This document shows positions 52,543 to 62,651 of a stretch of DNA of 64,000 nucleotides, piece by piece (positions within the stretch are counted from its first letter, which is position 1; every line of letters begins with the position of its first letter). Origin of the DNA: Phytoseiulus persimilis (taxonomy: Eukaryota > Arthropoda > Arachnida > Mesostigmata > Phytoseiidae). Both the position numbers and the translations under genes were made by a program. Below the pieces are notes generated by a model. The model was not told the DNA's origin. It saw nothing but the letters and a program-made list of their open reading frames with translations, and did not search any database. The stretch is taken from positions 3,596,001 to 3,660,000 of the forward strand of contig CM075101.1 in assembly GCA_037576195.1 (NCBI GenBank), in the 5' to 3' direction.

Positions 52543-53259
52543 GATAGTCGAACCTCGGAGCTTATGACGAGCACTTTCACGAAACATTTCGGATCGTGAT
52601 GGCCAGCCGGTCGAGCACAGTGCAGCGACAGAACAATTCAGCCTCATTCCTTGAGTCCAGCATTTCTTGTCGGAGAACGAACATCGGGTTCGACGTCGCT
52701 ACTCGAACCTCAACGGAGAATAGTTGCCGGGCGTATGTTGGCTTCTGATAACAGAGGTCCAAGAGTTCTCCTCCTCCTCACCTTGGAATCGAATACAATT
52801 TGAGCAGTATCCGAAGCTTGCGAGCGGCAGAAATCGAGAGTGTCGTGCTGTCGCGTAATGTTCTTATAGCAACCTATGCGAAATCTCGGCCTGTGATGCA
52901 GATCCTCTCGGCAACCTCATCGCTGCGACTCTCGTTGAGTTTCCAAACTATCAGCGGCGGATTGAGCAGGTGGGAGAAATATCTCTGCCGATCGCAGGGA
53001 TTCCCAAGAAAACCCTCTCCGGAATAACTGTTCGAATATCCGGAGCTCTAGCGATCGAATGAGGGGAGACGATTGCGGAGTTCTCGTCGGAGTGGCACAT
53101 TTCCCACTGCCCGAAGGACGCTATGGTTACTTCAAGTTTCCCGTTTCGCTGGGGACGTTCTTCATCGTTGAGCAATAAAAAGCTCGAGAGAGCACCGTCG
53201 TTGACATTTTCGATCTCTACGAAGTGCTCCCCAGAGTGATCGAGATACGAAAGCTTTCA

Positions 53260-53306
53260 TGGAAGCTTCCCCGGCTGCCTTTCGAAAGGCTTCCCTTTCG
53301 AAAGCT
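53260..53306. repeat. Cluster of short palindromes (GGAAGCTTCC, CCTTTCGAAAGG)
   Basis: Within about 47 bp there are a 10-bp palindrome GGAAGCTTCC, a 12-bp palindrome CCTTTCGAAAGG and a direct near-repeat CCCTTTCGAAAGC. The region can fold on itself in several registers. It is not part of a recognised element. Confidence 0.55.
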
Positions 53307-54863
53307 AGATTCCGCTGAGAAATCGCAGCCGAGCACAGGAAGGTGCTCCTGGCGGGACTCAGACAAGCCTTGCATATGCTCTGATTTGAGTCGACGATGT
53401 ATGATCAAAGCGAGGCTTATGCATCCTTTGAGAGCTCATAAAACGAGAGAAAGAAAACGCGATCAGAAACGTTGAGATTCGAGTTGATGTACATATGTGT
53501 TCTGTCTCGAGCGTCTTGTGCTCCAACCGACGCGATGCCATCGATCGTCTGCACATGAGTCGTCATCGTCGACGTCGGATATCGGTGAGGCTTTCGTCCG
53601 ATAAGCGAACGCCTGTCGTGGACGGTTTCCCAACGACCAACTCTGCCCAACAAGCGGGTCGGCGCCCGACAGTGCTCCGGCTGAGCACGACGCGCCGTGC
53701 GCTGTGGCGAACGTGTGCCCGAACAAGGTGGCCACGCCGAATACCGGTGTCTGGGTGTACATAATCGCTTATCCAGCCTCATACAGGCCCGCAGGAGGTC
53801 AGAGGAGAGCGCAACCGGTTTCGCAACGGGGGAGCTGCGCTAAGCTCCACGTAGCCGTCTGTAGGCACGTCGCGACGTAGTGGATTACCGATCGCCGTGA
53901 TCTCGACGTACGACGGCGTTACGAGCGATCGATCGATCGCCACTATAACTATTGCATAATTTCATCGTCGCCAGCGTCGGCGAGATTCTGCTGCCAAACC
54001 TCAACTCGCCCGGTCCCGAGTGTGGGTATCTGTTGAGCCCGGGCTGGGCATGAGGCCGACACCGAGTGTGCTCGCGGGGAGCGGAACGAGAGAAATACCA
54101 GCGCGATTCCGGCTCGTGGGGCTGGGCCGACTCAAAGTTGGACATAAAACTTTCCCCGTTTGAATATGCAGTCCACGACCTACAGCTGAATACTTCTCCT
54201 CTGTTTCCCCTCTATCTCGGTCGCGCTCCATGCCTCGCCCTCAAGGCCTGAGGCCAAAATAGCGCGATACGCTGTTTATCTCGGATTCAGGATGCGGCCG
54301 ATCCGAAAGTTCGAGATTCTGACATCCGAGCGAATCGCTGCGAGTCTTCTGATACAAGTTTAAAACGCCCAGTGAATACAGCGAATCGTTCGGCATGAAT
54401 TGAGCAGCTTTCCCGACGAATTCTTCACTCTGAACGCAGAAGCGGAATGGCGACATTGCGTGACGAGATCATTCTCTCAGACGCGTCCCCCCGATCTTCG
54501 GACTCTTAGACTCGCCGAGTCAATCTCAAGAGCTCTGCTCCATCTCCGCGCAACTCTTTCACTCAAGCTTCAAAGCTGGGTCGTAATCCCGCGGCGGCAA
54601 CATCGACATCGCTCAAATGGGCTCGGCATCAACTTGCAGCTGCATCCAAGTTTTGTATGTTGCCATATTTTCAATCTCCGAGACTTCCGCTCGTTATAGA
54701 GCGGAAATCGAGGATGGAACCCACTTGAAACTTTGACGCTGCGAGTCCGCTCCATGGCTCTCACAGAGGCCTTCTTCGCCAGACGGGCTGCATAAACCTT
54801 CAGGTTTCTGAAAGTCTTCAATAACCTTGTCTACTCCATGGCGTCAACATTCCGAGAGAAAGC

Positions 54864-54915
54864 GGGGGGGGGGGGGGGAAGAGATACCTCCGGCCCTGAG
54901 GATACCCCCCCCCCC
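54864..54915. repeat. Paired G15 and C11 tracts (possible hairpin)
   Basis: G15 (54864-54878) is followed 26 bp later by C11 (54905-54915). The two runs are complementary and could pair as an 11-bp G:C stem with a 26-nt loop in single-stranded DNA or RNA. The G run alone could form a quadruplex. No other long inverted G/C pair this close was seen in the window. Confidence 0.85.
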
Positions 54916-55278
54916 TCCTCCCTGTGGCCCGGCGGATCTTCGGCGCCGTAAATGGCTTGATGTCGTTGTGGGTCATCCGCCAGCTGGACACACCGGCTGG
55001 ATAGTCATTCAGTTTGATGGGTTCACCAATTGACTGATTGAATTGTTCAGTTTTATTCACCAGGTCACGTTCGCGACGTGTTACGACGGTTGTTGCCTCA
55101 TGCGATTGAGTCATCGTTTGCGAGAACTTTCCGTTCGACGGTCATGCTAACCTCCCGCTCCGTAGGGAACCCTGAGAGATTGGGAGCATTGGGATCACGG
55201 AAAAATAGAAAAGTATGATCATCGGGACATGAATCCGATCCAAGCTTCTCTGTTGGAATGGTGCGGATAATCGAAATG

Positions 55279-55618
55279 CAGTACAACCTCTATTATTTCA
55301 ACCCCGATTATTTCAATCTGATTATTTCAACCTCGATTATTTCAATTCTGCGTAACAGGCCGAAGGATGTCGACCGGGAGCGTATTTCTACGTGTAAAAT
55401 GAATCCATCGTTCAGAATCTTCCATCGTCAATGTATCTCGTATCATTCTGGATCGGTTAGCCTTCGACCTCGGACTCTCGTTCTCGAATCGGTTGCGGAC
55501 TCCAAGAATGTAGGTGATTTAGTCATCTTTCGATTATAATCGAAAGATATATATTTCAACTTCCGATTATTTCAACTTTTTTTTGCATCAATTAGTTGGA
55601 ATAATCGAGGTTGTACTG
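55279..55618. mobile_element. MITE, pogo/Tigger-like (copy A, better preserved)
   Basis: A 340-bp element bounded by terminal inverted repeats. The left end starts CAGTACAACCTC at 55279. The right end finishes GAGGTTGTACTG at 55618, and the two ends agree at about 22 of 25 positions. The right flank is TA and the left flank is TG, consistent with a TA target duplication that has lost one base to mutation. A CAGT start, TA target and AT-rich short TIRs are typical of the pogo/Tigger branch of Tc1/mariner elements; the family assignment is inference from the ends alone. There is no transposase frame inside, so it would have moved only by using an enzyme made elsewhere. The left end holds four near-copies of GATTATTTCAA spaced 14-15 bp apart, and further copies occur near the right end. 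A perfect 24-bp palindrome sits at 55525-55548. Confidence 0.85.
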
Positions 55619-56621
55619 TATGGAACTCGATGAACTCGCCACAGTTTTTATTCACGCCAAGCTCCTCGCCAATTGACAGTCTCTCATGAAGGTGCGGAGT
55701 CTCGTACTACCTCGTGAACCGTTAGACTCGTTTACCTTCATTCAGCGCAGTGGATGAGCGCATTCTTTGGCATTTCCTGGTGCCGGTAATGGCGACACGT
55801 TTCCCGGAGCTCGAAGTGCCGAGACTCAGGGTATGGCAGATGAAAGACGAGGATTTGAGAACTTCCGTGTTGAAAATCAAATTCGCCTGCGGTACCGTTG
55901 CCTCGTTGGCGCAGAACTTCGTACGGGCGATCTCCTGATCAGTTCGGGCTATTGCACGCTGCGGCCTCGCATCCCGCAAGGCCGAACGGAAGCGTGAGAG
56001 ATGGCCTTATCGTCGGGGTTTCCCGATAAGCCGAATCCAGTCGACGTCGAATGAGTCGGAGTCGTTGTCGACCGCGGTCTGTCATCCTTCATAGTCCCAG
56101 GAATGGATTCTGATCACGACTCAGGACTGCGGAGCAACGCAAGACATCCGCGTATTATGTGACACCAAACGTCGCTGGAAACGGAGTAGAAAGAGCCCGG
56201 ACTCGCGCTACGCCGTCGCTCACCCCCCGACGTGTTCGTCGTCAGCGATGTCGAAGTGTTCTGCGTCGGTGTTGTCCTCGGATCTTGGGTCCGCAGGAAA
56301 AGAACACACGAGGTGGAGGTTCGCGCGGTTGTAGTTGCGCCGTCCGGCGGCTGCGACGTAGGCGTTGAGCTGGAAGCGTTCTCTTCCCTTTGATATCCTC
56401 ACTCGCTCGCTCGCTCCGATTCGCCTTTTCAAGAGACGCGATGTACATATAAAGACGCTCCAATCCCGCCGTTCGGTCGCGCGTATTGCAACTTTCGCCT
56501 TCTTCCTTCTCGCCTTCCGCGAGTATCCTGAGTCGTCTGCACCTCCGTCGACTACGGTGCGGGCGCGGCGGGAGCGGTTTTTAAGTCGACCCCGCAACTT
56601 CGTCTCGTTATAGTCGTTCGT

Positions 56622-56918
56622 TGGCACAATAGGTCCGCACTCCTGGCACTTGCCAGAGCTGGAGGTCTCCCTACGAAGGAGTATCGGTCCCGTTTCTCCG
56701 CCAACCCGGAACCGACTTGCAGCAGATGTGGCATCAGCGAGGAAACACTAGGACATGTGATATTCCAATGTAACGATGCACACCACACGACGGAGGACCT
56801 CCTAACCAACTTGGGACTGAACAGTGAGATGAATCGATTCGCCGTGGAAGCAACAAAACGACTCCTCGAGAAATGGGAGCGTGAGAACATAGGATCCGCT
56901 GAGCTTGCTCGCGCCTGA
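56622..56918 (+). pseudogene. 3' end of a non-LTR retrotransposon ORF2 (5'-truncated)
   Basis: The + frame ending at the TGA at 56916-56918 encodes about 98 residues that look like the extreme C-terminus of a LINE reverse transcriptase protein. It starts near WHNRSALLALARAGGLPT and continues ...EYRSRFSANPEPT. It then has a zinc-knuckle-like CCHC motif, C-x2-C-x8-H-x4-C, with the residues CSRCGISEETLGHVIFQC. A helical, charged tail follows, ending ...GSAELARA. A pattern of R..LPT....R followed by C..C....ET..H....C is characteristic of ORF2 C-termini in the I/Jockey/R1/CR1 group; which clade is not resolvable here. The catalytic core, endonuclease and ORF1 are absent, so this is a dead 5'-truncated insertion. 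The exact 5' junction is uncertain: the frame stays open a little upstream of 56622 but loses LINE-like character. Confidence 0.8.
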
Positions 56919-57001
56919 AGTGAAAGGCTGATGTGCTTATATATTATGCTATGTACACACACAGATCCAAATAAAACCATAACCATAACCATAACCATAA
57001 T
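56919..57001 (+). repeat. LINE 3' UTR and (AACCAT)n tail
   Basis: A short 3' UTR of about 55 bp follows the ORF2 stop and contains AATAAA at 56969-56974. Four tandem AACCAT hexamers run from 56975 to about 56998, ending in AATA. A simple-sequence tail in place of poly(A) is known from several LINE clades (I elements, CR1) and marks the 3' boundary of this insertion. Everything from about 56622 to 57001 is one retrotransposon fragment, inserted in + orientation. Confidence 0.8.
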
Positions 57002-57084
57002 ATTGAATCTACATACTGAATGAATCCGGAGCTCTGTCATTTCCTTCCTCCGCATCTTCCGCGTTCAAATCTAATAGAATATGT

Positions 57085-57849
57085 TCAGAGAGGAAGGGGT
57101 TGACGGTGACGGAGAATCGTGAAGGAGGACCGGTTTGCGTTATTGGTTCGAGTTTTCTCTCGATCCTCTTCCTCGAATTGTTCTTGAGATTTGCGAGTCT
57201 TGTGGACCGGAGTCACACGTTGAATGACTGAGGCTGGCTCCTCTAGCGCCCAGTGGTGGATTCCGAGCCGTCGGGACGTCGAGTGCGGCGGTGGAAGAGG
57301 AAGGGCGAGTGCTAATGGTGAACTCCTTGCAATCAACCGGGGGACAAAGAGTGGTTGGCGGCGAATTCGGTGGCTGGACGGACTGGTGATGGCGAGTCGG
57401 AGCACAGCCAACCAAACGGGCGAGCTTCCAGGAGGGGCTTCGGAGCGGGCTCTTAATGCATCGCAAAAGCATCGTTTCATTTGTCTTAGTTGGTTCGCAG
57501 CACCATCTGTGCTCTGCTCAGCAGCCGCGATGCCCGCCGCCGTCGCCACCTCCTCGGCGATTTTTCTCTCGTAGTTTTCTTTGTTCGCTCTCTTTGAATC
57601 CATCTCGCTCTCTCCGTGCCCGCCTTCAAATCGCTCCATTTGATGAGAGCTATTGGCTGCCAGCTCCACGCCGACTGGCTGTCCTTGGCTCCCCTCCGCT
57701 GGTTTTCTTCGGTTGCCTCCTCCACGTTTTTGTCGTCGCCCCTGCTGGGCTCCGTCTCTGATCGCAGCGTCCCCCCCCCCCGTCCGCTCAGTTCCTTGTC
57801 GCCGCGATCGGCACAGATTATTTAACATCTGACGCCATATGTGACTCAT
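57085..57849 (-). other. 254-codon open frame, compositionally biased
   Basis: A minus-strand frame rich in Arg, Glu, Gln and Ala, including KRANKENYERKIAEEVATAA. The + strand of this stretch is pyrimidine-rich, so the minus strand is purine-rich and poor in T. That reduces stop codons such as TAA and TGA. The length is therefore weak evidence. Its 3' end begins just after the LINE insertion at 57001. Confidence 0.1.
57771..57781. repeat. poly(C) tract, C11
   Basis: Eleven consecutive C on the + strand. On the minus strand it falls near the start of the 254-codon open frame at 57085-57849, where it encodes a glycine run. Confidence 0.9.
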
Positions 57850-58127
57850 CAGGCGTGACGACGGTTAGAGAAGGATCCGGCTGACGGACGGAATGAGCTA
57901 GGAAAAGTGCCGGCTGTGAATTTGCATGCGACCCGGAATCACCGTCTGCGAAGTCGCTGGCATTGGAAGAGATGGATACCGCCGATTCTGGCCGATGACG
58001 AGCTGATCCATCCGCCCGTGAGTTCATTCTTCGGAGGGCCACTTCCGGGGCCAAGGCCCCGTGGGGAGCTGGCATCGGAAAGAGACGATGATCGATTCGG
58101 GAGCCTTTGTTTTCTCTCGTCCCATTT
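57818..58127 (-). CDS. Candidate exon 2 of the minus-strand model
   Basis: After a CAG acceptor at 58128-58130 (weak pyrimidine tract), the minus-strand frame continues in the phase left by the upstream donor. It runs 103 codons to a TAA at 57818-57820. Part of it reads RPESAVSISSNASDFADGDS, and the C-terminus is ...ESHMASDVK. The serine- and aspartate-rich sequence resembles a disordered C-terminal tail. The frame is also open upstream to 58411, so splicing is not required by the sequence. Function unknown. Confidence 0.2.
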
Positions 58128-58553
58128 CTGAGCTCTGGGTTTGAACCTCTTTGGGACGTTCTAGCGGCACTCACGTTCGCTACCTCGCGTCTTCCCTCTG
58201 ATCGCGTCAGGCACTCCGCCGTTGACACTCCATCGGACCCGTTCTCACCCCTCCCGAATATTCCCCCTACTGCCCACGCACCTGAACTCCTCTCCCCCGA
58301 ATGAGTCCGTGCTCTCCTACCTCTCGAACGCCCCCTCCTTCCCTCCCCCTCGATTCTGCTTCTGCTCATCCGTCTACTCATCCTGATTCCGCCCGGGGAG
58401 TTTCGCTCCACCTATACCCGCATCGGTATCGTTCCCCGCTCATTGGATTCCGCGGCTGGCTCTCGGTGTTCCGCCTCTCCGTCGTTTCTACTCAAATTCA
58501 CTCCCAACTTCGTTTGGTTCGTAGCAGCATTCTCTCTTCCACGAGGGTCTTAC

Positions 58554-58987
58554 CTGTTCCCCCCTTTATCGCTGGCTCGGCGTTCGCCTCCAGCTCCTCC
58601 GGGGTCGGTTGCGGTCTCAAGCCTGGAGTGGACCTTTTCGATAGAAAGCAGGACACCTCTCTCCGAGTCCTCGGATTCCACCACGACCAGCTCACCTGCC
58701 TCGAGTGGAAGTTCTGGATGGAGTCGGCATGGCTCCGTCAGCTCGTTAATCCACATTTTTAAACTAATTCGCGTCAGCATGGGACAAGTGCATACAGATT
58801 TGTCTTCGTTTGTTCCACGTGACGTCCCGCTCCGGGAAGATCCTGCGACGCGTCCCGCATGCTCCTTCCTCTCGTTATCCTGTGTAGCGCACAAGTTTTT
58901 ACAAAAGGCCTCGGCGACCAAGGGACAAACGTAAATGAAGACATATCTCTTCCTGCAGCGATCTGCCGGGGGAGCTGCGCTGTTCAA
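58554..58987 (-). CDS. Candidate exon 1 of a minus-strand two-exon model
   Basis: The minus-strand frame stays open for about 145 codons and its stop lies inside a consensus donor: AACAG|GTAAGA, with the exon ending at 58554. It includes MWINELTEPCRLHPELPLEA followed by GELVVVESEDSERGVLLSIE. An alternative donor, GGCAG|GTGAGC, lies within it at GEL. The exon would end in phase 2, which matches the acceptor proposed at 58128. Another frame in the same stretch is also open (RPQPTPEELEANAEPAIKGG), so the reading frame is not settled. The true 5' end is unknown. No family is recognised. Confidence 0.2.
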
Positions 58988-60180
58988 TCAAGTCCGCGCT
59001 CCCCTCGCGGGGCACCTTGCATCTGATGACACCGGTCGGATATCTCTCCGAATCGTTCCGACTCGGTTTTCCCGTGGAGGTTGTTGGTGCCGGTGGCTCG
59101 TTCTGGCCACAAACTCAAAGCCGGGCGGCTCGCATGCGCGTGCAACAACAGCTCGAATGGCTCTGATGCGAGTGGATGCACATTTATAGAAACCATTCCG
59201 GGCTCCTCTTGAGCTTGCGGGGGGAAAGCTCAGACACGTCGTCGCTCACGTCTTATGGGTCGGAAGGGATTTCGTTCCTCGGCAAGTTTGAGCAATGTTC
59301 CTTCCGGGGCCCCTGGAGCGGGCCGTCCTCAGGAGTACGTCGTTGGGAACATGCTTTCTGCATTATGATCGGACTTTTTCCACTCTCAGTTTCCAAGTAC
59401 ATCATTGGTCGCCACAACCGCGTTGCCGAACTAATTGGGAGCGTGACTGCCGGCTGGCGTTCCACCAGGCCAACACGCGGGACGAACCGATCGAGCGAAC
59501 GAACGAACGAGGAAACTTTCCGTTAGGGCTGCCGTTTTTGAGCCTGTCGGAGCTTCGACATTTTTCCGATGATTTCCTGATCTCCCCGAATCGCTGCAGA
59601 GATTATCGATGAGTGTCTCGGACCTATCACCGTAACGGGAGACTGGCCCGCGTGCCTGCAGGGCTCTTCCAGCCGTTGAACGCAAACGACGCGGTCTTTT
59701 CGCGCTATCTCCGTGCAGCAGAGAACCCGACGGCTCGAAAAAACGTCGAGCAAACTCTACCGAGAACACGGACTTGCGCCGTTTGGGTCAGCTCCGTCGT
59801 GCGCCCAACAGGCAGCCTCCATCTCGGTGCTCAACTCGGACAATCAGATATCACCCGGATGAGGACAATATTGAGGACAGAATTCGCGGCAGGAAAAACA
59901 ACAATCACTCGTCCTGAACAATGGCCTTGCTCGCTCCGCAGGCCCATGCTGTGCCACTTCTGACCTGCTCGAAGGTTGCTTGTTAACGATACATACTCTA
60001 TTTGTAGCCGGGGTCAGCTGAGGAGTGGCAGCACCAGCATCGGTTCAACGTACGGTCGTCACAATGATGGGCTGTTTTTCCACAACAAGAGGGAAAGCCG
60101 AGGGTTCCTGTGAAGGCCATTCACTTCGACAGAAGACTCTTCTCCCACAGTGGGCCCGCTCCAGAGGCTAGCCGATGCGT
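58988..60180. other. No gene recognised
   Basis: Short overlapping frames only (up to 116 codons). One + frame at 59176-59526 begins near LLLSLRGESSDTSSLTSYGS but has no splice or homology support. Confidence 0.55.
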
Positions 60181-61104
60181 TCAATGAAGGACACTTGAGG
60201 ACTGCGTGCCATCTTGCTCGTTAGCTCGCAGCCATGCAGTGAACTCGGCCTCTGGGTCTGCAAGACGTCTTCTCTCGAGTTTCTTACCCCTGGGTCGGGA
60301 TTCCCCGGCTCGGGGAGGGGGGGGGGCACCGCTCGCTTCCGCGACTTGCAGGCAAACCCGTGGCGGGACCGCGTAAGTCGTTGAGGTTGACATGGCGAGA
60401 GCAAGCCAGCGTTGGCTTCGTTCACGATCGTCGAGGAGCGCCAGTCCGGGCGGAGCGAGAATCCGAAGAGGACAGCAGAAGCTGAATGCGGAACATACCA
60501 GAATCAGGCTACTGAAGACTCGCTCTTCGCGGAGGAGTGGGACGACGCGAGGCCGCCAAGAACGGAGTTCAAGTTCCCGACGCGCTCGGTCTGAGGGTTT
60601 TGAATTTGTTATCGCCGTCATCGTCGACGTCGTCTTCAGACCCGACGTCGTGCTCGAAGTGTAGGCCGAGCAAAGTGGAATTCCGAGTTTGTCCGCCCGA
60701 GGCGAGGGTTTGCACTCTTTCCGCTGTCTGCCGTTCCAGCTCTCAATTATCGTCCCGAAAACGTTTGAAATTGACAGACACGACTTCTTCGTTCCGGTTT
60801 CATCACGGAACGTATGGAGATGGCAATCCCTGAAGTAGAGGATGGCTTCGTCGTGTGTTATTCCTCTCCGGCCGCTCTGTTCGAAGGGGCCGACAGCAAC
60901 ACGTCCAGAAAGAGCGATCAACGAGCAGCTCCCGGCTCGGGCTGATATCAGGACGCGGGAAACGGGAGCGAGCAGATTGATTCCCGTCGGGGAAGACGAC
61001 CGGCCATCCAGCCTTTTGAACGGTCCTCCGGCAATCTTCAGAGTCAGCCCATTTGCTCTACTTTTCGACGGCGTATCGTTCAACCACGAGCCGTACCGCA
61101 ACAA
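60181..61104 (-). other. 307-codon open frame, unknown
   Basis: The longest open frame in the window, on the minus strand. It has no signal peptide, membrane anchor or domain I can name. The middle is Ser/Thr- and Arg-rich, a Cys/Phe/Leu-rich patch (LILVCSAFSFCC) follows, and the C-terminus has a Pro run from the G-rich tract and then RRLADPEAEFTAWLRANEQD. The + strand is also open in other frames over 60392-61177. One of these is SPSSSTSSSDPTSCSKCRPS and onward, ending at 60833, so the coding strand, if any, is undecided. Confidence 0.15.
60312..60326. repeat. G4-A-G10 tract
   Basis: A G-rich run. On the minus strand it encodes the proline run within the 307-codon open frame at 60181-61104. 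Confidence 0.9.
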
Positions 61105-61270
61105 AAGCGTGGTCCGCCGCGAGGGAGCGTCACAAGCGGCGCCGGCGAACCGATCGGGGGAGCCCCGATTGAAATAAAGTTGAAGTTCGGACCCCGAGAC
61201 GCTTTTTGTAACTGTAAAAGCGCGTGGACCGGCCAGGCGCGTGGCTCACCGAAACTTGCCTACTTTCACA

Positions 61271-61295
61271 CCCCTCCCCCCCCCCCCCTCCCCTC
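61271..61295. repeat. C-rich tract with C13
   Basis: C4-T-C13 followed by TCCCCTCC: a nearly pure pyrimidine stretch of about 25 bp. Confidence 0.9.
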
Positions 61296-62630
61296 CGTTA
61301 GCGAGGGTATTCGGAGCTCTTGTCTTCCACCGAAATCCTCCCTGGTCTGTTCCTCGATAGATGAGTTCATCACAAGGAGAGGCCCGCGTCAACAGCGCCC
61401 CGGGAGGTAGATGCTGCGCCTGCTCCGCAGTCTCAGAGTCAAGAAGACTTCGACGACTTCAAGTTGAGTTGAACGAGTCTCCTGAGAGGTGCTGACTGAG
61501 TGAGCGAGCGAGTGAGCCGGCAGCCGGACGAGCGGTGAGCGAGAGTCCAAATTCAATCTGCCTCTGTCCCCTTTGGAGACTCGCGACTCGGATCCCCTCT
61601 CATGGGCGTAAACCAAACCTTCTCCGCTCTGTAGCCTGCCTCTATTGCCCGGTAGGCAGCTCGGCCGGGCGTCACGCCGAGGAGGACATTCTTTACAAAA
61701 ACATTGCAATAGCCCTTCAGGCTGGTCAGAGGACTGCCTCCTGCAAATGGCTGCGCCGCCTTCCCTCAATGTATTGTTCTGTTGGACATTGTGTCACCCG
61801 AAGGCCAGCTCGCCACTCGGACCAAACATTCCATCTGAGCGCAAAGGCCGGCGAGAGCTAATGCTGCGCCTTACGGTCAGGCCCGCACTTTGCGCCTGCG
61901 AGCTCCGCCGTTTGAGGTGGAGACGCAGCTCCCAAGACGCGTGTCTTCAACGATGATGTCCTTGTCTTCGGAACACGCTCTTCTGGAATGGCGGCGACGA
62001 TCGGGTCGGCGGACGCGGAAACTTCGGCCTGCAAAGAAATCACCCTCGAATGGGCTCGGAAGGGAGCGCCGGAGCCCTCCTGCGGAGAAACGTGGTCCTG
62101 GCGGAGCCTCCTCGGGGCTCCTGATTGAGACACAGGAGACCCGCGGCTTCGATAAGGAACGAAGTCTACGAACTGATGATTAGGAAAAGCGGGGCGTGCA
62201 GAGAATTATGGAAGCTCTGGCGGGGTGACTGAATGTTAGTCGAGAGCTCTCACCGGATCGAAGCGGAACGGAGTGCCTCGTGAACTCGTTGGTCGCTGAT
62301 TACTCCGCATTTCCGTCGGCTGCGAACCCAGCGGACGAGAGTTGTTCCCTCGCAGTTTCTTCTCATTCGTCGCCTCCCCTCTCGATTAACCTGATCCCAT
62401 GTGCGTGTCCTGATGTCTGTCCTGCGAAGGGTCTGTGTGTGCGGTGTGAGAGCTAGCGTGCGTGTTGCTTTCGGTGATTACTCTTCGGTCCGTTCACTTT
62501 TGTTACTGTGCAGCTCCAGCAGGAAATAGTCTCGAATAAGCCGGAAATTCAATCATTCATTGATCTTATCTAGATGCTTCCTGAACGAGGGAGCCGAGTG
62601 AGCCCGAAAGCCAATGATGGCCGAGGAGGC

Positions 62631-62651
62631 GAGAGAGAGAGAGAGAGAGAG
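62631..62651. repeat. (GA)n microsatellite
   Basis: About ten GA dinucleotides in a purine-rich + strand stretch. The complementary CT strand yields a serine/leucine-rich run in the overlapping minus-strand open frame at 62553-62996, so that frame is not credited as a gene. Confidence 0.9.

Larger units (their letters stand above)
52111..55278. other. No gene recognised
   Basis: Open frames are at most about 120 codons. Includes the weak splice motif at 52536, the palindrome cluster at 53260, a short GATC repeat at about 53925-53940 and the G15/C11 pair. Confidence 0.6.

Noticed and set aside
60537-60833. + frame with SPSSSTSSSDPTSCSKCRPS, resembling a Ser-rich transcription factor tail
   Set aside because: The serine run comes from a TCG-rich stretch, and the antisense 307-codon frame overlaps it. 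There is no recognised DNA-binding domain.
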